Source: Opitutaceae bacterium (GTDB taxonomy: Bacteria; Verrucomicrobiota; Verrucomicrobiia; Opitutales; Opitutaceae). Taken from it: a stretch of 64,000 nucleotides of DNA. The notes beneath the pieces were generated by a model that was not told the origin of the DNA, ran no database searches, and saw only the letters and a program-made list of their open reading frames with translations. This document shows, in pieces, positions 8,187-17,920 of the stretch. Location of the stretch: contig JANQRT010000060.1 of assembly GCA_028284385.1 (NCBI GenBank), positions 124,001 through 188,000 on the forward strand, read 5' to 3'. A program made the translations under genes and the position numbers. The first letter of the stretch is position 1, and each line of letters starts with the position of its first letter.

Positions 8187-11100
8187 ATGTGGAAATTCTG
8201 GATAGACACGGGTGGCACTTTCACCGACTGCCTCGCTCAAGACCCTGATGGTCGAGAGTTGAGGACGAAAGTTCTGTCCAACAGCTCATTGAGGGGTCGC
8301 ATCGTTGAGCAAATCGGGCCGAATAAAGTTAAAATCGAACTGCTCTACCAAACGGAAGACGGCTTCTTTGATGGCTATTCGCTCGGCTTGTTTTCAGGGA
8401 CGCAAGTCGAATCGTTTCAGATTTCGAATTGGAATGGAATAGATTGTATTGCTACTTTAACTACGAATAGGCTGAATGTCGAGCCAGAGACTCTTTGCTC
8501 TGTCCTGTCTCCCGAAGAACCTCCTCTGCTTGCAATTCGCTTGTTGACCGGCTCTAGTCTAGCCGAGCCATTGCCTCAATTGGAGTTGCGTCTTGCCACT
8601 ACCAGGGGGACGAACGCCTTGCTGGAGGGGAAGGTGGCTAAAGTGGCCTTTTTCGTTACTGAGGGATTTGGCGATCTCCTGAGGATAGGAAATCAGCAGC
8701 GACCCGATCTTTTCGCCCTCGGAATCGAGAAATCGTCTCCACTGCATTCGGAAGTATTCGAAGTCTCGGGACGCGTTGATATTGACGGCCAAGTCTTGGC
8801 GAATTTGGATGAAGCGCAGCTACAGGAATTTGCCCAGGAGTGTGCTCGAAAAGGAATGGAATCGATAGCCGTTTCGCTAATAAATAGCTACCGCTACCCT
8901 GAATTCGAATACAAAATTAAATCCATTCTGAATGACGCGGGATTGAGCTATGTCTCGATTTCGAGTGAACTCTCGCCAAACGTGAAGCTTCTCACCAGAG
9001 CCGAGACTGCAGTGGTCAACGCTAGTCTCGCTCCGATTATGGATCATTATCTTGATGCTGTTCAGGCCAAAATTGGCTCTGGCATCCTGAGAATCATGAC
9101 TAGCGCTGGCGGCCTGAGCGAACGATCCCATTTCACCCCGAAGGATAGTTTGCTAAGCGGTCCCGCCGGTGGAGTAGTGGGAGCATCGAGTGTTTGCCTG
9201 CGTTCTGGATATCGAAAGGGGATTGCCTTTGATATGGGTGGTACGAGTACCGATGTCACCCGTTTTGATCGACAATTAGACTATCAGTTCGAACATTCCG
9301 TTGGGTCTGCGCGTGTATTCGCTCCCTCGTTACGAATCGAAACAGTAGCAGCCGGGGGCGGTTCCATTTGCTGGTACGACGGAGCGGCTTTAAGAGTGGG
9401 TCCGCAAAGCGCGGGAGCCGATCCGGGCCCTGCCTGCTATGGAGCTGGAGGTCCTCTTACGATCACGGATGTCAATCTTCTTCTGAGGAGGGTGGATCCA
9501 AATCGATTTAGTATTCCCATCTTCAGGGAACGCGCTGAAGAACGTTTAGACGAGCTGATAGAATCTCTTCCTCGCGAGGAAGGCGATCGAAACGATAGGG
9601 ATGCCATTTTAGGAGGATTTCTTCGCATTGCTAACGAGCGAATGGCCGAAGCGATACGCAGTGTGTCGGTTCGCTATGGATACAATCCTTCCGAATACGC
9701 CCTCATTGCCTTTGGAGGGGCGGGCGGCCTTCATGCTTGCGATATCGCTGAAATGCTTGGAATGGATACGATCATCTTTCCATCGGATTCGGGTTTGCTA
9801 AGCGCCTATGGTCTTAAAGTGGCTCGACTCGAGCGATTTGAAGAAAGGAATGTTCTTCGCTCCCTACGGGAGGTGGTCGCGGCTATTCCAAGTTGGCTTC
9901 AAGACTTGGAAAAGAAGGCGACGATCGCTATGCTGGAAAGTGGATTGCCGGAAAATGATGTGGAGATTGCTACAAGACGTTTCGAAGTTAGGTATTCCGG
10001 ACAAGAATCTTCCGAATTTCTCGATGACGTTGCTCCCGAGGAGCTTGAGTGGAGATTCCGAGAAATGTATCATGAACTGTTTGGATTCACTCCTCAAGAC
10101 CAATCAGTAGAGCTTGTCAGTATCCGTGTTATCGCGACAACGCGCGAGGCTAGGGGCGATCTCGAGGAATTTATTGAAAAATATCCTCTGCCCCAAGAGC
10201 TCAGCCATGCATTTATCGATCGGTCAGGCTTGCCTAAAGGCTTCTATCACGAGGGACCCTGCTCTGTGCAAGATGACTACAGCACCGTTTTTTTAAAGAA
10301 AGGCTGGCGGGCGACGGTTGGTTCCAGCAACACGCTGAGACTTAAACGCATGCGGATTGAAGTAGAAGCTGGGGAGACAGCGCCTGGAGTTATAGAGCTT
10401 GAACTCTTTACGAATCGATTCCTATCGGTCGTGGAGGAAATGGGGTCCTTGCTGGAACGAACAGCTTTTTCCACTAATGTGAAGGAACGTCGGGATTTCA
10501 GTTGCGCGCTTCTCGACGATAAAGGCTATCTCGTCTCTAACGCCCCTCACATTCCTGTCCACCTGGGAGCTTTAGGAGTTTGCGTTCGCTCGGTTTGCCA
10601 GGATTTCGATTTGAGGCCGGGAGATGTTGTCGTAACCAACCATCCCGGGTTTGGCGGGTCACATTTGCCCGATATTACTCTATTTGCTGGAGCGTATTCA
10701 GAAAACGGCGACTTAATCGGCTATGTTGCTAATCGAGCTCACCATGCCGAAATTGGAGGAATCGCTCCTGGATCGATGCCCTCCAACGCTAAAAACTTAA
10801 TGGAAGAGGGGGTTGTCATTTCTCCGACATACTTTGCCCGCGGCGGAGAAGTGGACTGGCGTAGCATAACTAGAATTCTTAATTACTCAGCTTATCCTAC
10901 TCGCGCGGTTCGGGAAAATATAGCCGATCTTACGGCTCAGCTGGCATCTATCCGTCTCGGTGTCGACGCGTTGCAGAAACTGGTCGTCGAGGAGGGCTTC
11001 GACAAAACTAAGCGGAATATGCTGGAGCTGAAAAAAAGAGCCGCTAAAGCGCTTCGCAAAGCGCTTGACGCGCGAAGTTTTGATAAGGCCGAGGCTGTGC

Positions 11101-11918
11101 AGCGGCTCGATGACGGCTCTCCCATAGCGGTCCGCATTGAAAAGGAAGGCGATAAGTGGGTTTTCGATTTCGAGGGAAGTGGAGATGTCCATTCCGGCAA
11201 CTATAACGCTACGGTCGCCATCGTTAACAGCGCGGTTATCTATGTCATGCGTCTCCTCTTGCAGGAGGATATTCCCCTAAATGAAGGCTTTTTGGATGTA
11301 GTTGAAATCAGGGTACCGAAGGGGATGCTCAATCCGGATTTCTCGAAGTCGTCCAGGGACACGCCGGCGGTTGTCGCTGGCAACGTAGAAGTCAGTCAAA
11401 AAATAGTTTCGACTTTACTAAAAGCCATGGAAATCGCCGCGTGTAGCCAGGGTACGATGAACAATCTCATATTCGGGAACGATTCAATGAGTTACTATGA
11501 GACGATCGCTGGAGGAGAGGGAGCCACTCCTGAGCGGGACGGAGCCAGCGGAACGCATATTCATATGACGAATACGGCTATCACTGATCCCGAAATTCTG
11601 GAATTGCGATACCCTGCAAAGGTCGAGGCGTTTTCAATTCGCAAAGATTCGGGTGGAGAAGGCCGATTCAAAGGAGGTGATGGCATTGTGCGGCGGATCA
11701 GGTTTCTACAGCCTCTCGATTTGGCTATTCTTTCACAACACCGCGATCATCCTCCCTTCGGAATGGAAGGCGGGCAAGAGGGCAGAGTGGGGATGCAGTT
11801 TCTTATACATCCGGATGGAAGGAAGGAGAAGCTTCCCGGCAATTGCCAGGTGAGGGTGATGCCGAATTCCTGCATCGAAATCAGCACTCCAGGCGGAGGA
11901 GGATGGGGTAGCGACTAG
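8187..11918 (+). CDS. 5-oxoprolinase / hydantoinase, fused HyuA-HyuB type
   Basis: 1243 residues, close to eukaryotic OPLAH (about 1290). The first 690 residues are the HyuA (ATPase, hydantoinase A/oxoprolinase) part: GGTFTDC near the start, ATTRGTNALLEGK, FDMGGTSTDV and AGADPGPACYG. From about residue 730 the HyuB part follows: GDVVVTNHPGFGGSHLPDI, HHAEIGGIAPGSMP, and IRKDSGGEGRFKGGDGIVR near the end. Such enzymes hydrolyse 5-oxo-L-proline to glutamate with ATP. The ATG at 8187 has a good ribosome site (AAGGACGAGG). It shares an operon with the ABC exporter. Fusion of both subunits favours oxoprolinase over hydantoinase; the substrate is still an inference. Confidence 0.85.
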   Translation: MWKFWIDTGGTFTDCLAQDPDGRELRTKVLSNSSLRGRIVEQIGPNKVKIELLYQTEDGFFDGYSLGLFSGTQVESFQISNWNGIDCIATLTTNRLNVEPETLCSVLSPEEPPLLAIRLLTGSSLAEPLPQLELRLATTRGTNALLEGKVAKVAFFVTEGFGDLLRIGNQQRPDLFALGIEKSSPLHSEVFEVSGRVDIDGQVLANLDEAQLQEFAQECARKGMESIAVSLINSYRYPEFEYKIKSILNDAGLSYVSISSELSPNVKLLTRAETAVVNASLAPIMDHYLDAVQAKIGSGILRIMTSAGGLSERSHFTPKDSLLSGPAGGVVGASSVCLRSGYRKGIAFDMGGTSTDVTRFDRQLDYQFEHSVGSARVFAPSLRIETVAAGGGSICWYDGAALRVGPQSAGADPGPACYGAGGPLTITDVNLLLRRVDPNRFSIPIFRERAEERLDELIESLPREEGDRNDRDAILGGFLRIANERMAEAIRSVSVRYGYNPSEYALIAFGGAGGLHACDIAEMLGMDTIIFPSDSGLLSAYGLKVARLERFEERNVLRSLREVVAAIPSWLQDLEKKATIAMLESGLPENDVEIATRRFEVRYSGQESSEFLDDVAPEELEWRFREMYHELFGFTPQDQSVELVSIRVIATTREARGDLEEFIEKYPLPQELSHAFIDRSGLPKGFYHEGPCSVQDDYSTVFLKKGWRATVGSSNTLRLKRMRIEVEAGETAPGVIELELFTNRFLSVVEEMGSLLERTAFSTNVKERRDFSCALLDDKGYLVSNAPHIPVHLGALGVCVRSVCQDFDLRPGDVVVTNHPGFGGSHLPDITLFAGAYSENGDLIGYVANRAHHAEIGGIAPGSMPSNAKNLMEEGVVISPTYFARGGEVDWRSITRILNYSAYPTRAVRENIADLTAQLASIRLGVDALQKLVVEEGFDKTKRNMLELKKRAAKALRKALDARSFDKAEAVQRLDDGSPIAVRIEKEGDKWVFDFEGSGDVHSGNYNATVAIVNSAVIYVMRLLLQEDIPLNEGFLDVVEIRVPKGMLNPDFSKSSRDTPAVVAGNVEVSQKIVSTLLKAMEIAACSQGTMNNLIFGNDSMSYYETIAGGEGATPERDGASGTHIHMTNTAITDPEILELRYPAKVEAFSIRKDSGGEGRFKGGDGIVRRIRFLQPLDLAILSQHRDHPPFGMEGGQEGRVGMQFLIHPDGRKEKLPGNCQVRVMPNSCIEISTPGGGGWGSD

Positions 11919-12082
11919 GGAGCTGGTATGACCAATAGCGGCCTTATTGATAGAAAATCATGTAAATAGGCGCGTTTTTCGCCAATTAAACAGGGTGAGC
12001 AACCGCAAAATCTAAAAAGATTGAAGAAAAGTCAGCCTGAAGCTTCCCTGATGACGATTTTTTGCAGCAGCACTCGATTGGG

Positions 12083-12106
12083 AGCCGCCTCTTCATTGAG
12101 GCGGCT
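12083..12106. terminator. Bidirectional terminator between oxoprolinase and hrpA
   Basis: A 9-bp perfect stem AGCCGCCTC/GAGGCGGCT with a six-base loop lies between two converging genes, 164 bases after the oxoprolinase stop and 16 bases beyond the hrpA stop. A short T-rich run follows on the plus strand. Confidence 0.75.
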
Positions 12107-12122
12107 TTATCGTTTCTAAACC

Positions 12123-15100
12123 TTATTTGCTGAACAGCGCCTTCAAGTCCTTCAGATCCTTATCGGTTGGCTTATCCTTTGGATCTCTGGCGATCTTTTT
12201 CTGAGGAGTTTTCTGGAATTCTTGATTTCCGCTAGAGCGCATCTCCATTTCTGAAAACCTTTTCTCCAGACGCTTCTCGGAGATGGGGTAAGCGGTCCCC
12301 AGGTCTTGGGCGAACAAGGAAAGCGCGTATTCTTCAATCATCCATTTCAGTTCGTCCAAATCGTAGGCACTCTGTTTTGCGCGTTCGGTAGAGCTAAGCT
12401 GCTTAAACCGTTTTCGATAATGCTCGACACGGTTTTGTCGTTCCTCGTCCCTTGCGCGATTTTGTTGTATCGATAGTTTCCTTCGGCAGATTGCTTCCAG
12501 ATAAATGGGAAGTCTTTGAAGAGCCCAATGGGAAGAATCCTTTATGAAAGACTTGGGAAGCATTTGCTCCAGTTCGCTCCTGCAAATGGGAGGGAGATCC
12601 GGGTCGACCATCATTTGCTGTCGCTTTTCGAGAATCGCCTTTATTGCGTCAAAATACTTGTACGCAAATCCGCGTGATTTTTCCTTGGCGCGACTAACCG
12701 TTTCACGAAATGTCTCTTTATCTAGCGTATCTAGAAAGACGTTACAAAGATCATTTCGCATGCTCTCGTAGGCGTCTTGCTTTATCTCGTCAATCGAACT
12801 GAATGCGATGGCAACAGGACCCAGTCTTTCAAATATCTGCAGATCCTCTTTAATCCATGCCAGCTCGTATTTCAGCTCTTTTTCAATGAGTCTTGGCGTA
12901 GCTTTTCGGTTCGCTGAGTGCGCATCAGACTGGTCTTTAAATAGATAGATCTTTAATTCTTCTCCTATCAATCTCAGTCCTGGATAGCAAACGATGGGCA
13001 GACCATTGAATTGTCCAATCTCCATTTTTTCAGGAAGATCGGGAATTTGATCGACTGACTCTATCCTCTTCTCGTTCTGGTCTTTCGCTTTCTTCCAAAT
13101 GGCATCCAGTTCTTGGTTGCTTCCCTTGCTTCGTTTTTCTTCCTCTTCCGAAAGAGTCTTAAGCAATTTTCGCGGATCCCGTCCAGCTGCTATTCGATTA
13201 CCCTTGTTGTCGTGCACTTCGACGCGAACTTTCAGATGCCCGGGGAGCGTTTCCGCATCCCAATCGCTGGCATAAGTTTCAATGTCGTAGTGGTTTTTCA
13301 AATGCGAAGACAAACACTCGACAAGCGTGGATCTGGAAGGTCGGATCGATCCGGAAATCGTTTTAGCCGTTTCCGAGATGGGAGCGAGTTTTCGTCGGCA
13401 TTCTTTAGGCAGCTTCCTCAGCAGATGTTCGACTTTCGCTTGCAGGTGACCCGGCACTAACCAATCGAGAAGGGGTCCGCTGATCGATTTCGCTTTGCTG
13501 TAGGGAAGTTTTAGGGTCACGCCATCCTCCTCTTCGCCCGGTTTGTAAACGTACTCGATCGGAAGAGCTGTATTTTCCAGCTCGATACTTATGGGAAACC
13601 CGCTCAAGTCGACCGCTTGATCTTCATCCACCATGAGATCCGCTTCCTTCATCAAAAGTGCGCCACCGTCAGGGTCGTTGGACTTGATAAAGCGATTTAA
13701 GTCGGCAAGGGATGCAACGTTTTCCAAACGCTTCGCATAAAACCGATAAACGGCCTCTTCAACCGCCATCCATCCTTGCTGTTTGGATGCTACCTGGGCC
13801 GCTTGAACCCGTTGCTTCAGCTTTCGGTTTAGGTCGATAAACTTATGATGACACTCGAAATCGTCGCTTAACAAAGCCTCTCTAATAAAGATGTCCGTTG
13901 CCTTAACCGAATCGATTTTAAGATAGGATACCGTCTTTCGCTGCAGCTCCAGGCCGTGGATACGCAAGCTTTCCTTCGCGATAACTCTTCCTTGTTTCCG
14001 ATCCCAAATGGGATCGCTGTAAGACCGCTTGATGATGTGGTCTCCAAGCTGCACAAACCAGGCGGGATCGGCAACCGCCACATTCCTGGCGTACAATCGG
14101 CTCGTTTCCATATATTCGCCCGCTAGTATCCACTCGGGAGAGACGGTTTTGCCTTCCTCCTTTTTTTTCCCCTTTCGGGGCAGGTTTTTCAGAAACAGAC
14201 CTGAACCTGGAAATATCATGGCCTTCTTATTGCCCGAAGCCCGGTAATGGTTCGCCTCCTCTTTTCGAGCGGCGTTTGCCAGAAGGCCGGTCGTCAGGCA
14301 GCGATGGATTGCAGTGTATTCTATACCTCCATACGCCCGCGAGGCTATCCGCTGGTCTTCGCTTTCATACTCGAATTTGCTATGGGCCAGATTGGCGGCT
14401 CTTTCATAGTCCGCGATAGCGTGCTTCAATTGGTCATGGATCTCGAACCACTCGCGCATTCTTAGATAGGAAATGAAATGCTTTTTGCAAAACTTTCTCA
14501 GCCTGCTCTGGGAAAGCCGTTCGAAGTTGTCATGGTAGCATTCCCAAATATTCAATAGACCCAGGAAATCCGAATGCTGGTTGATGAATCTCTTGTGAGC
14601 CAGATCAGCCTGAGTTTCCTTTTCGAGTGGCCGTTCTCTCGGATCTTGTATTGAAAGCGCGGATGCGATGACAAGACATTGCTCGACTACTTTCTCTTCC
14701 TCGGCCTGCAAAAGCATGCGGCCTACGGTCGGGTCCACTGGAAGTTTGGCTAGCTTCCTGCCGATGGTCGTCAATTCTCGTTCCTTGTTCAGAGCTCCCA
14801 ATTCCTCCAGTAGCTGATAACCTGATTTGATCGCCGCTGGTGTTGGGGGATCGATAAATGGAAACGTCTCGACCTCGCCTAAGCGGGTGGCTTTCATGCG
14901 GAGGATCACTTCCGCGAGATTAGCTCGCTGCAGTTCCGGGATAGAGTATTCTCGACGTTTTTCGAATTCGTTTTCCGAATACAAGCGAATGCAAATGCCG
15001 TCCCGTACGCGACCACAACGGCCTTTGCGCTGATTGGCGCTACTCTGTGAAATATTCTCGATAGGAAGTCGCTTTGTTCTCGATCGAGGACTGTAGCGAC

Positions 15101-16067
15101 TGATCCGAGCCAATCCCGTATCGATTACGAATCGAATGCCTGGAATAGTCAGCGAGGTTTCGGCGATATTCGTAGCCAGGATGATGCGACGCGACTTGGA
15201 GGGCGCGAAAATGCGTTGCTGTTCCGCGTTAGACAGTCTCCCGAAGCAGGGTAGGATGACCAGTCGCTTTCCGTGGCGACCCTCAAGAAGGTCCATCGCT
15301 TCCCGAATGTCCTTCTCCGCTGGAAGGAATGCTAGGATGTCTCCATTGCCGAATTCTTCAAGGATACGTTCAACAGCTTCTGCGATCCCATCAATGTAGG
15401 TAAATTCTCCCGAATCTTCTCTTAATTCGTCAAGAGGAGCGTAAATGACATCTACAGGATAAACGCGTCCTGAAACTTCAATCACAGGCGCTTCATCAAA
15501 TGCCTTGGAGAACTTTTCAATATCGATGGTGGCTGAGGTGATGATGATCTTGAGATCCGACCTCTCTTTTCGCAGCAGATTCAGATGTCCTAGGAGGAAG
15601 TCGATATTCAAACTTCGTTCGTGCGCCTCATCGACGATGATCGTATCATACTCGCTCATACGAGGATCCGATTGAGCTTCTGAAAGCAGCATGCCGTCGG
15701 TCATGAATTTTACGCGAGTCTGCCTGCTAGTCTTGTCATTAAATCGAATTTTACTGCCTACTTCTCGGCCGTAATCTACCTTAAGTTCTTCGGCGACGCG
15801 TCGGACGACTGACAGGGCGGCTACGCGTCTGGGTTGCGTGCAGGCGATCCTCTTTTTGCTACCCCTTCCTGCGTCCAGGCACATCTTTGGAATCTGGGTC
15901 GTTTTGCCTGAACCCGTTTCTCCGGAGATGATGACCACCTGATGGTCTTTTATGGCCTGGATAATCTCCTTCTTCCTTTGGGAAACCGGAAGCTCCTTGG
16001 GGTAGGCGATGGGCCTTTTGTTCCAAGGAAGCTCCTTCCGACCGTGGGCTTGCTTTTTATCCTTCAC
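12123..16067 (-). CDS. hrpA: ATP-dependent RNA helicase HrpA (DEAH box)
   Basis: 1314 residues, the length of enterobacterial HrpA. Motif I GETGSGKT is at residues 49-56, motif II DEAH at 146-149, motif III SAT soon after, and SSANQRKGRCGRVRDG is motif VI. A helicase-associated HA2 domain and OB-like region follow (SGNKKAMIFPGSGLF), then the long DUF3418 C-terminus that marks HrpA rather than HrpB. HrpA acts on mRNA cleavage and rescue of stalled ribosomes. Translation starts at a GTG that overlaps the TGA of the preceding gene (GTGA), so expression is coupled to the small secreted protein upstream. Start and family are both well supported. Confidence 0.92.
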   Translation of the reverse strand: MKDKKQAHGRKELPWNKRPIAYPKELPVSQRKKEIIQAIKDHQVVIISGETGSGKTTQIPKMCLDAGRGSKKRIACTQPRRVAALSVVRRVAEELKVDYGREVGSKIRFNDKTSRQTRVKFMTDGMLLSEAQSDPRMSEYDTIIVDEAHERSLNIDFLLGHLNLLRKERSDLKIIITSATIDIEKFSKAFDEAPVIEVSGRVYPVDVIYAPLDELREDSGEFTYIDGIAEAVERILEEFGNGDILAFLPAEKDIREAMDLLEGRHGKRLVILPCFGRLSNAEQQRIFAPSKSRRIILATNIAETSLTIPGIRFVIDTGLARISRYSPRSRTKRLPIENISQSSANQRKGRCGRVRDGICIRLYSENEFEKRREYSIPELQRANLAEVILRMKATRLGEVETFPFIDPPTPAAIKSGYQLLEELGALNKERELTTIGRKLAKLPVDPTVGRMLLQAEEEKVVEQCLVIASALSIQDPRERPLEKETQADLAHKRFINQHSDFLGLLNIWECYHDNFERLSQSRLRKFCKKHFISYLRMREWFEIHDQLKHAIADYERAANLAHSKFEYESEDQRIASRAYGGIEYTAIHRCLTTGLLANAARKEEANHYRASGNKKAMIFPGSGLFLKNLPRKGKKKEEGKTVSPEWILAGEYMETSRLYARNVAVADPAWFVQLGDHIIKRSYSDPIWDRKQGRVIAKESLRIHGLELQRKTVSYLKIDSVKATDIFIREALLSDDFECHHKFIDLNRKLKQRVQAAQVASKQQGWMAVEEAVYRFYAKRLENVASLADLNRFIKSNDPDGGALLMKEADLMVDEDQAVDLSGFPISIELENTALPIEYVYKPGEEEDGVTLKLPYSKAKSISGPLLDWLVPGHLQAKVEHLLRKLPKECRRKLAPISETAKTISGSIRPSRSTLVECLSSHLKNHYDIETYASDWDAETLPGHLKVRVEVHDNKGNRIAAGRDPRKLLKTLSEEEEKRSKGSNQELDAIWKKAKDQNEKRIESVDQIPDLPEKMEIGQFNGLPIVCYPGLRLIGEELKIYLFKDQSDAHSANRKATPRLIEKELKYELAWIKEDLQIFERLGPVAIAFSSIDEIKQDAYESMRNDLCNVFLDTLDKETFRETVSRAKEKSRGFAYKYFDAIKAILEKRQQMMVDPDLPPICRSELEQMLPKSFIKDSSHWALQRLPIYLEAICRRKLSIQQNRARDEERQNRVEHYRKRFKQLSSTERAKQSAYDLDELKWMIEEYALSLFAQDLGTAYPISEKRLEKRFSEMEMRSSGNQEFQKTPQKKIARDPKDKPTDKDLKDLKALFSK

Positions 16068-16555
16068 CGTTGGCGATTAAGATCTCTGGCCATTCGAGCG
16101 ACGGATAGGTAGCCTTCATGATCATCCGCTATGAAGAGATGGCGATCATCCTCAATGACGATTGATGGCGATTCCCTAAAGTATCTAGAATATTCATTCG
16201 TAGTCAAAGTTGCGATACGACTACGTGTGAATTCGCTTTTAAACTGTTCGTCGAGGACTCGAGAAACAAGTCGTTTTTCCAATATCGATTTCGGTAGGAT
16301 CGCCATGATAAGCCAATCAGGGCGCTCTTGCGAATGGAATGATTCAATAAGGGTAATGCTTCTGAAAGCGTCCTTAATGTCCTCCTCAGTTCTAACGACT
16401 AGAAGAACGTTGGCCGGCTTGGCAAATAGCATAGCCAATTGGCTTGAAGCTCCATCCAGCAAATCGACTTTTCTCTCTCCAATGGAATCGGAAGCGTGTC
16501 CGTGAATGAAGACGACTACGCTTAATAATACTAGAAAACGAAGACCTCCACGCAT
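16064..16555 (-). CDS. Small secreted protein of unknown function
   Basis: 163 residues. A signal peptide is visible: MRGGLR, then LVLLSVVVFIHGHASD. The mature part has an alternating strand/helix pattern (NVLLVVRTEED, WLIMAILPK, SPSIVIEDDRHLFIADD) that would fit a thioredoxin-like or DUF4174-like alpha/beta fold, but no CxxC and no recognised motif are present. It lies between the metal-efflux permease (8-base gap upstream) and hrpA (4-base overlap downstream), so the three form one transcript. An extracytoplasmic partner of the permease is possible, inferred only from position. Confidence 0.65.
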   Translation of the reverse strand: MRGGLRFLVLLSVVVFIHGHASDSIGERKVDLLDGASSQLAMLFAKPANVLLVVRTEEDIKDAFRSITLIESFHSQERPDWLIMAILPKSILEKRLVSRVLDEQFKSEFTRSRIATLTTNEYSRYFRESPSIVIEDDRHLFIADDHEGYLSVARMARDLNRQR

Positions 16556-16563
16556 GCTATTGC

Positions 16564-17808
16564 CTATATGTTTTGCAATGAAGAATTGGATACTGTGTAT
16601 CCAAGCGACTCCACCTTTTCGACAATGGCGGTCTCATCCAGTTTTTCTCCGTACACTTTGGCAGTTCCCTTCTTTAGGTCTACGGTGACGTTCCTTGCTG
16701 CATTAGACCCTTTCAAACCCTCTACGACGGTTGCTCGACAATGATCGCATGTCATGCCCTCCACGTTCAGAGTAAGGACTTCCTTTGAGTCTCCTTCCGG
16801 CGGTGGAGCTGTATTTCCAGATAGAATTCTTTGTATCCAGTTTTGCCAAAGCAGAAGCGCTAGCAGGATAACACCGCTTACATGTTTCCACCATTCGAGA
16901 CTCATTTCATGAATCATCAGGTTTCCGGCCAACGAGCCATCGTCCAGGAAATAATGATACGCCAGAGCTGCGACCCACGCCGAAAGAATGACACTCGCTA
17001 GATAGAGGAGCGTTTCCTTTCCTCCTATGATCACCCGCATTGCGGTAATGGTCGCGATATTGGTAGCGGGTCCGGCAATGAGTAACACCAGGGCTGCGCT
17101 GGCGGGCAGTCCGGAATCGATCAGAGCTAGGGCCAAGGGAATCGATCCCGTCGAGCAAATGTAGAAGGGCGTAGCGACTAGCGTTGTGATAAGGATGCTC
17201 GAGAAAACCCCACCTGGGATATTGCTCAATAGGTCTGCTGGAGCGAGGGCGCTAATAAGGCCAGCTATGAGAAAGCCGATGATCAGGGCGTTGGCGATAT
17301 CTCCAGGAAGACCGATAAAGCCATGATGTAGGCTTTCTTTCCAGTTGTGGCTTGTGGCGCTCTGAGCTCGTTTCGGTTTAGCCTCGTCGTCCTTTTTGTC
17401 AGTGAACGCTTCGACAACGCTACCCGCGAGAATGCCGGTTATGAACGCGACGATTACCCGGTAGACAGCTACAACCGGACCGAGCATACCATAGGTGGCG
17501 ATAATGCTATCGACTCCTGTTTGCGGGGTCGAAGCAAGGAAGGAAGTGGCGGCTCCTTTACTTGCGCCATGATTTCGGATACTAGCGGTAACAGGAATCA
17601 CTCCGCATGAGCAAAGAGGCATGGGGACTCCTACAACGGAGCCATATGCGATGGACCTAAAGCCCCTTCTACCCAGAGTGGCTTCGACCCAAGACTGCTT
17701 GACAAACCTCTGCAGCAACGCGGCAACGGCAAACCCAAGCAGAAGATAGGGAGCCATCTCCGCTACCATCAGCCAGACGTGCTGAAAGTATTTTTGCAGG
17801 ATTTCCAT
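16564..17808 (-). CDS. Permease with C-terminal HMA metal-binding domain (SO_0444-like Cu/Zn efflux)
   Basis: 414 residues. The first 320 are a multi-helix permease of the DUF318/ArsP_1 type: repeated motifs VPMPLCSCGVIPV, with the paired cysteines near residue 60, and ATPFYICSTGSIPLALAL near residue 215 show the two-fold internal repeat. From about residue 345 a heavy-metal-associated domain follows with GMTCDHC. This permease-plus-HMA layout is that of the SO_0444 family linked to copper and zinc efflux. The HMA domain would present the metal at the inner face. It leads an operon with the small secreted protein and hrpA. Metal identity is inferred from the family. Confidence 0.8.
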   Translation of the reverse strand: MEILQKYFQHVWLMVAEMAPYLLLGFAVAALLQRFVKQSWVEATLGRRGFRSIAYGSVVGVPMPLCSCGVIPVTASIRNHGASKGAATSFLASTPQTGVDSIIATYGMLGPVVAVYRVIVAFITGILAGSVVEAFTDKKDDEAKPKRAQSATSHNWKESLHHGFIGLPGDIANALIIGFLIAGLISALAPADLLSNIPGGVFSSILITTLVATPFYICSTGSIPLALALIDSGLPASAALVLLIAGPATNIATITAMRVIIGGKETLLYLASVILSAWVAALAYHYFLDDGSLAGNLMIHEMSLEWWKHVSGVILLALLLWQNWIQRILSGNTAPPPEGDSKEVLTLNVEGMTCDHCRATVVEGLKGSNAARNVTVDLKKGTAKVYGEKLDETAIVEKVESLGYTVSNSSLQNI

Positions 17809-17920
17809 TTGTATTCAAATTTCTAGTCTTCAGTCCGTTTTCGCTCTTTAAAGAAATCGTAACACTCAGTCGTTGGCTGATAGTTGATAATGCAAACGCT
17901 TCTTGATTCGATTGTAAAAC

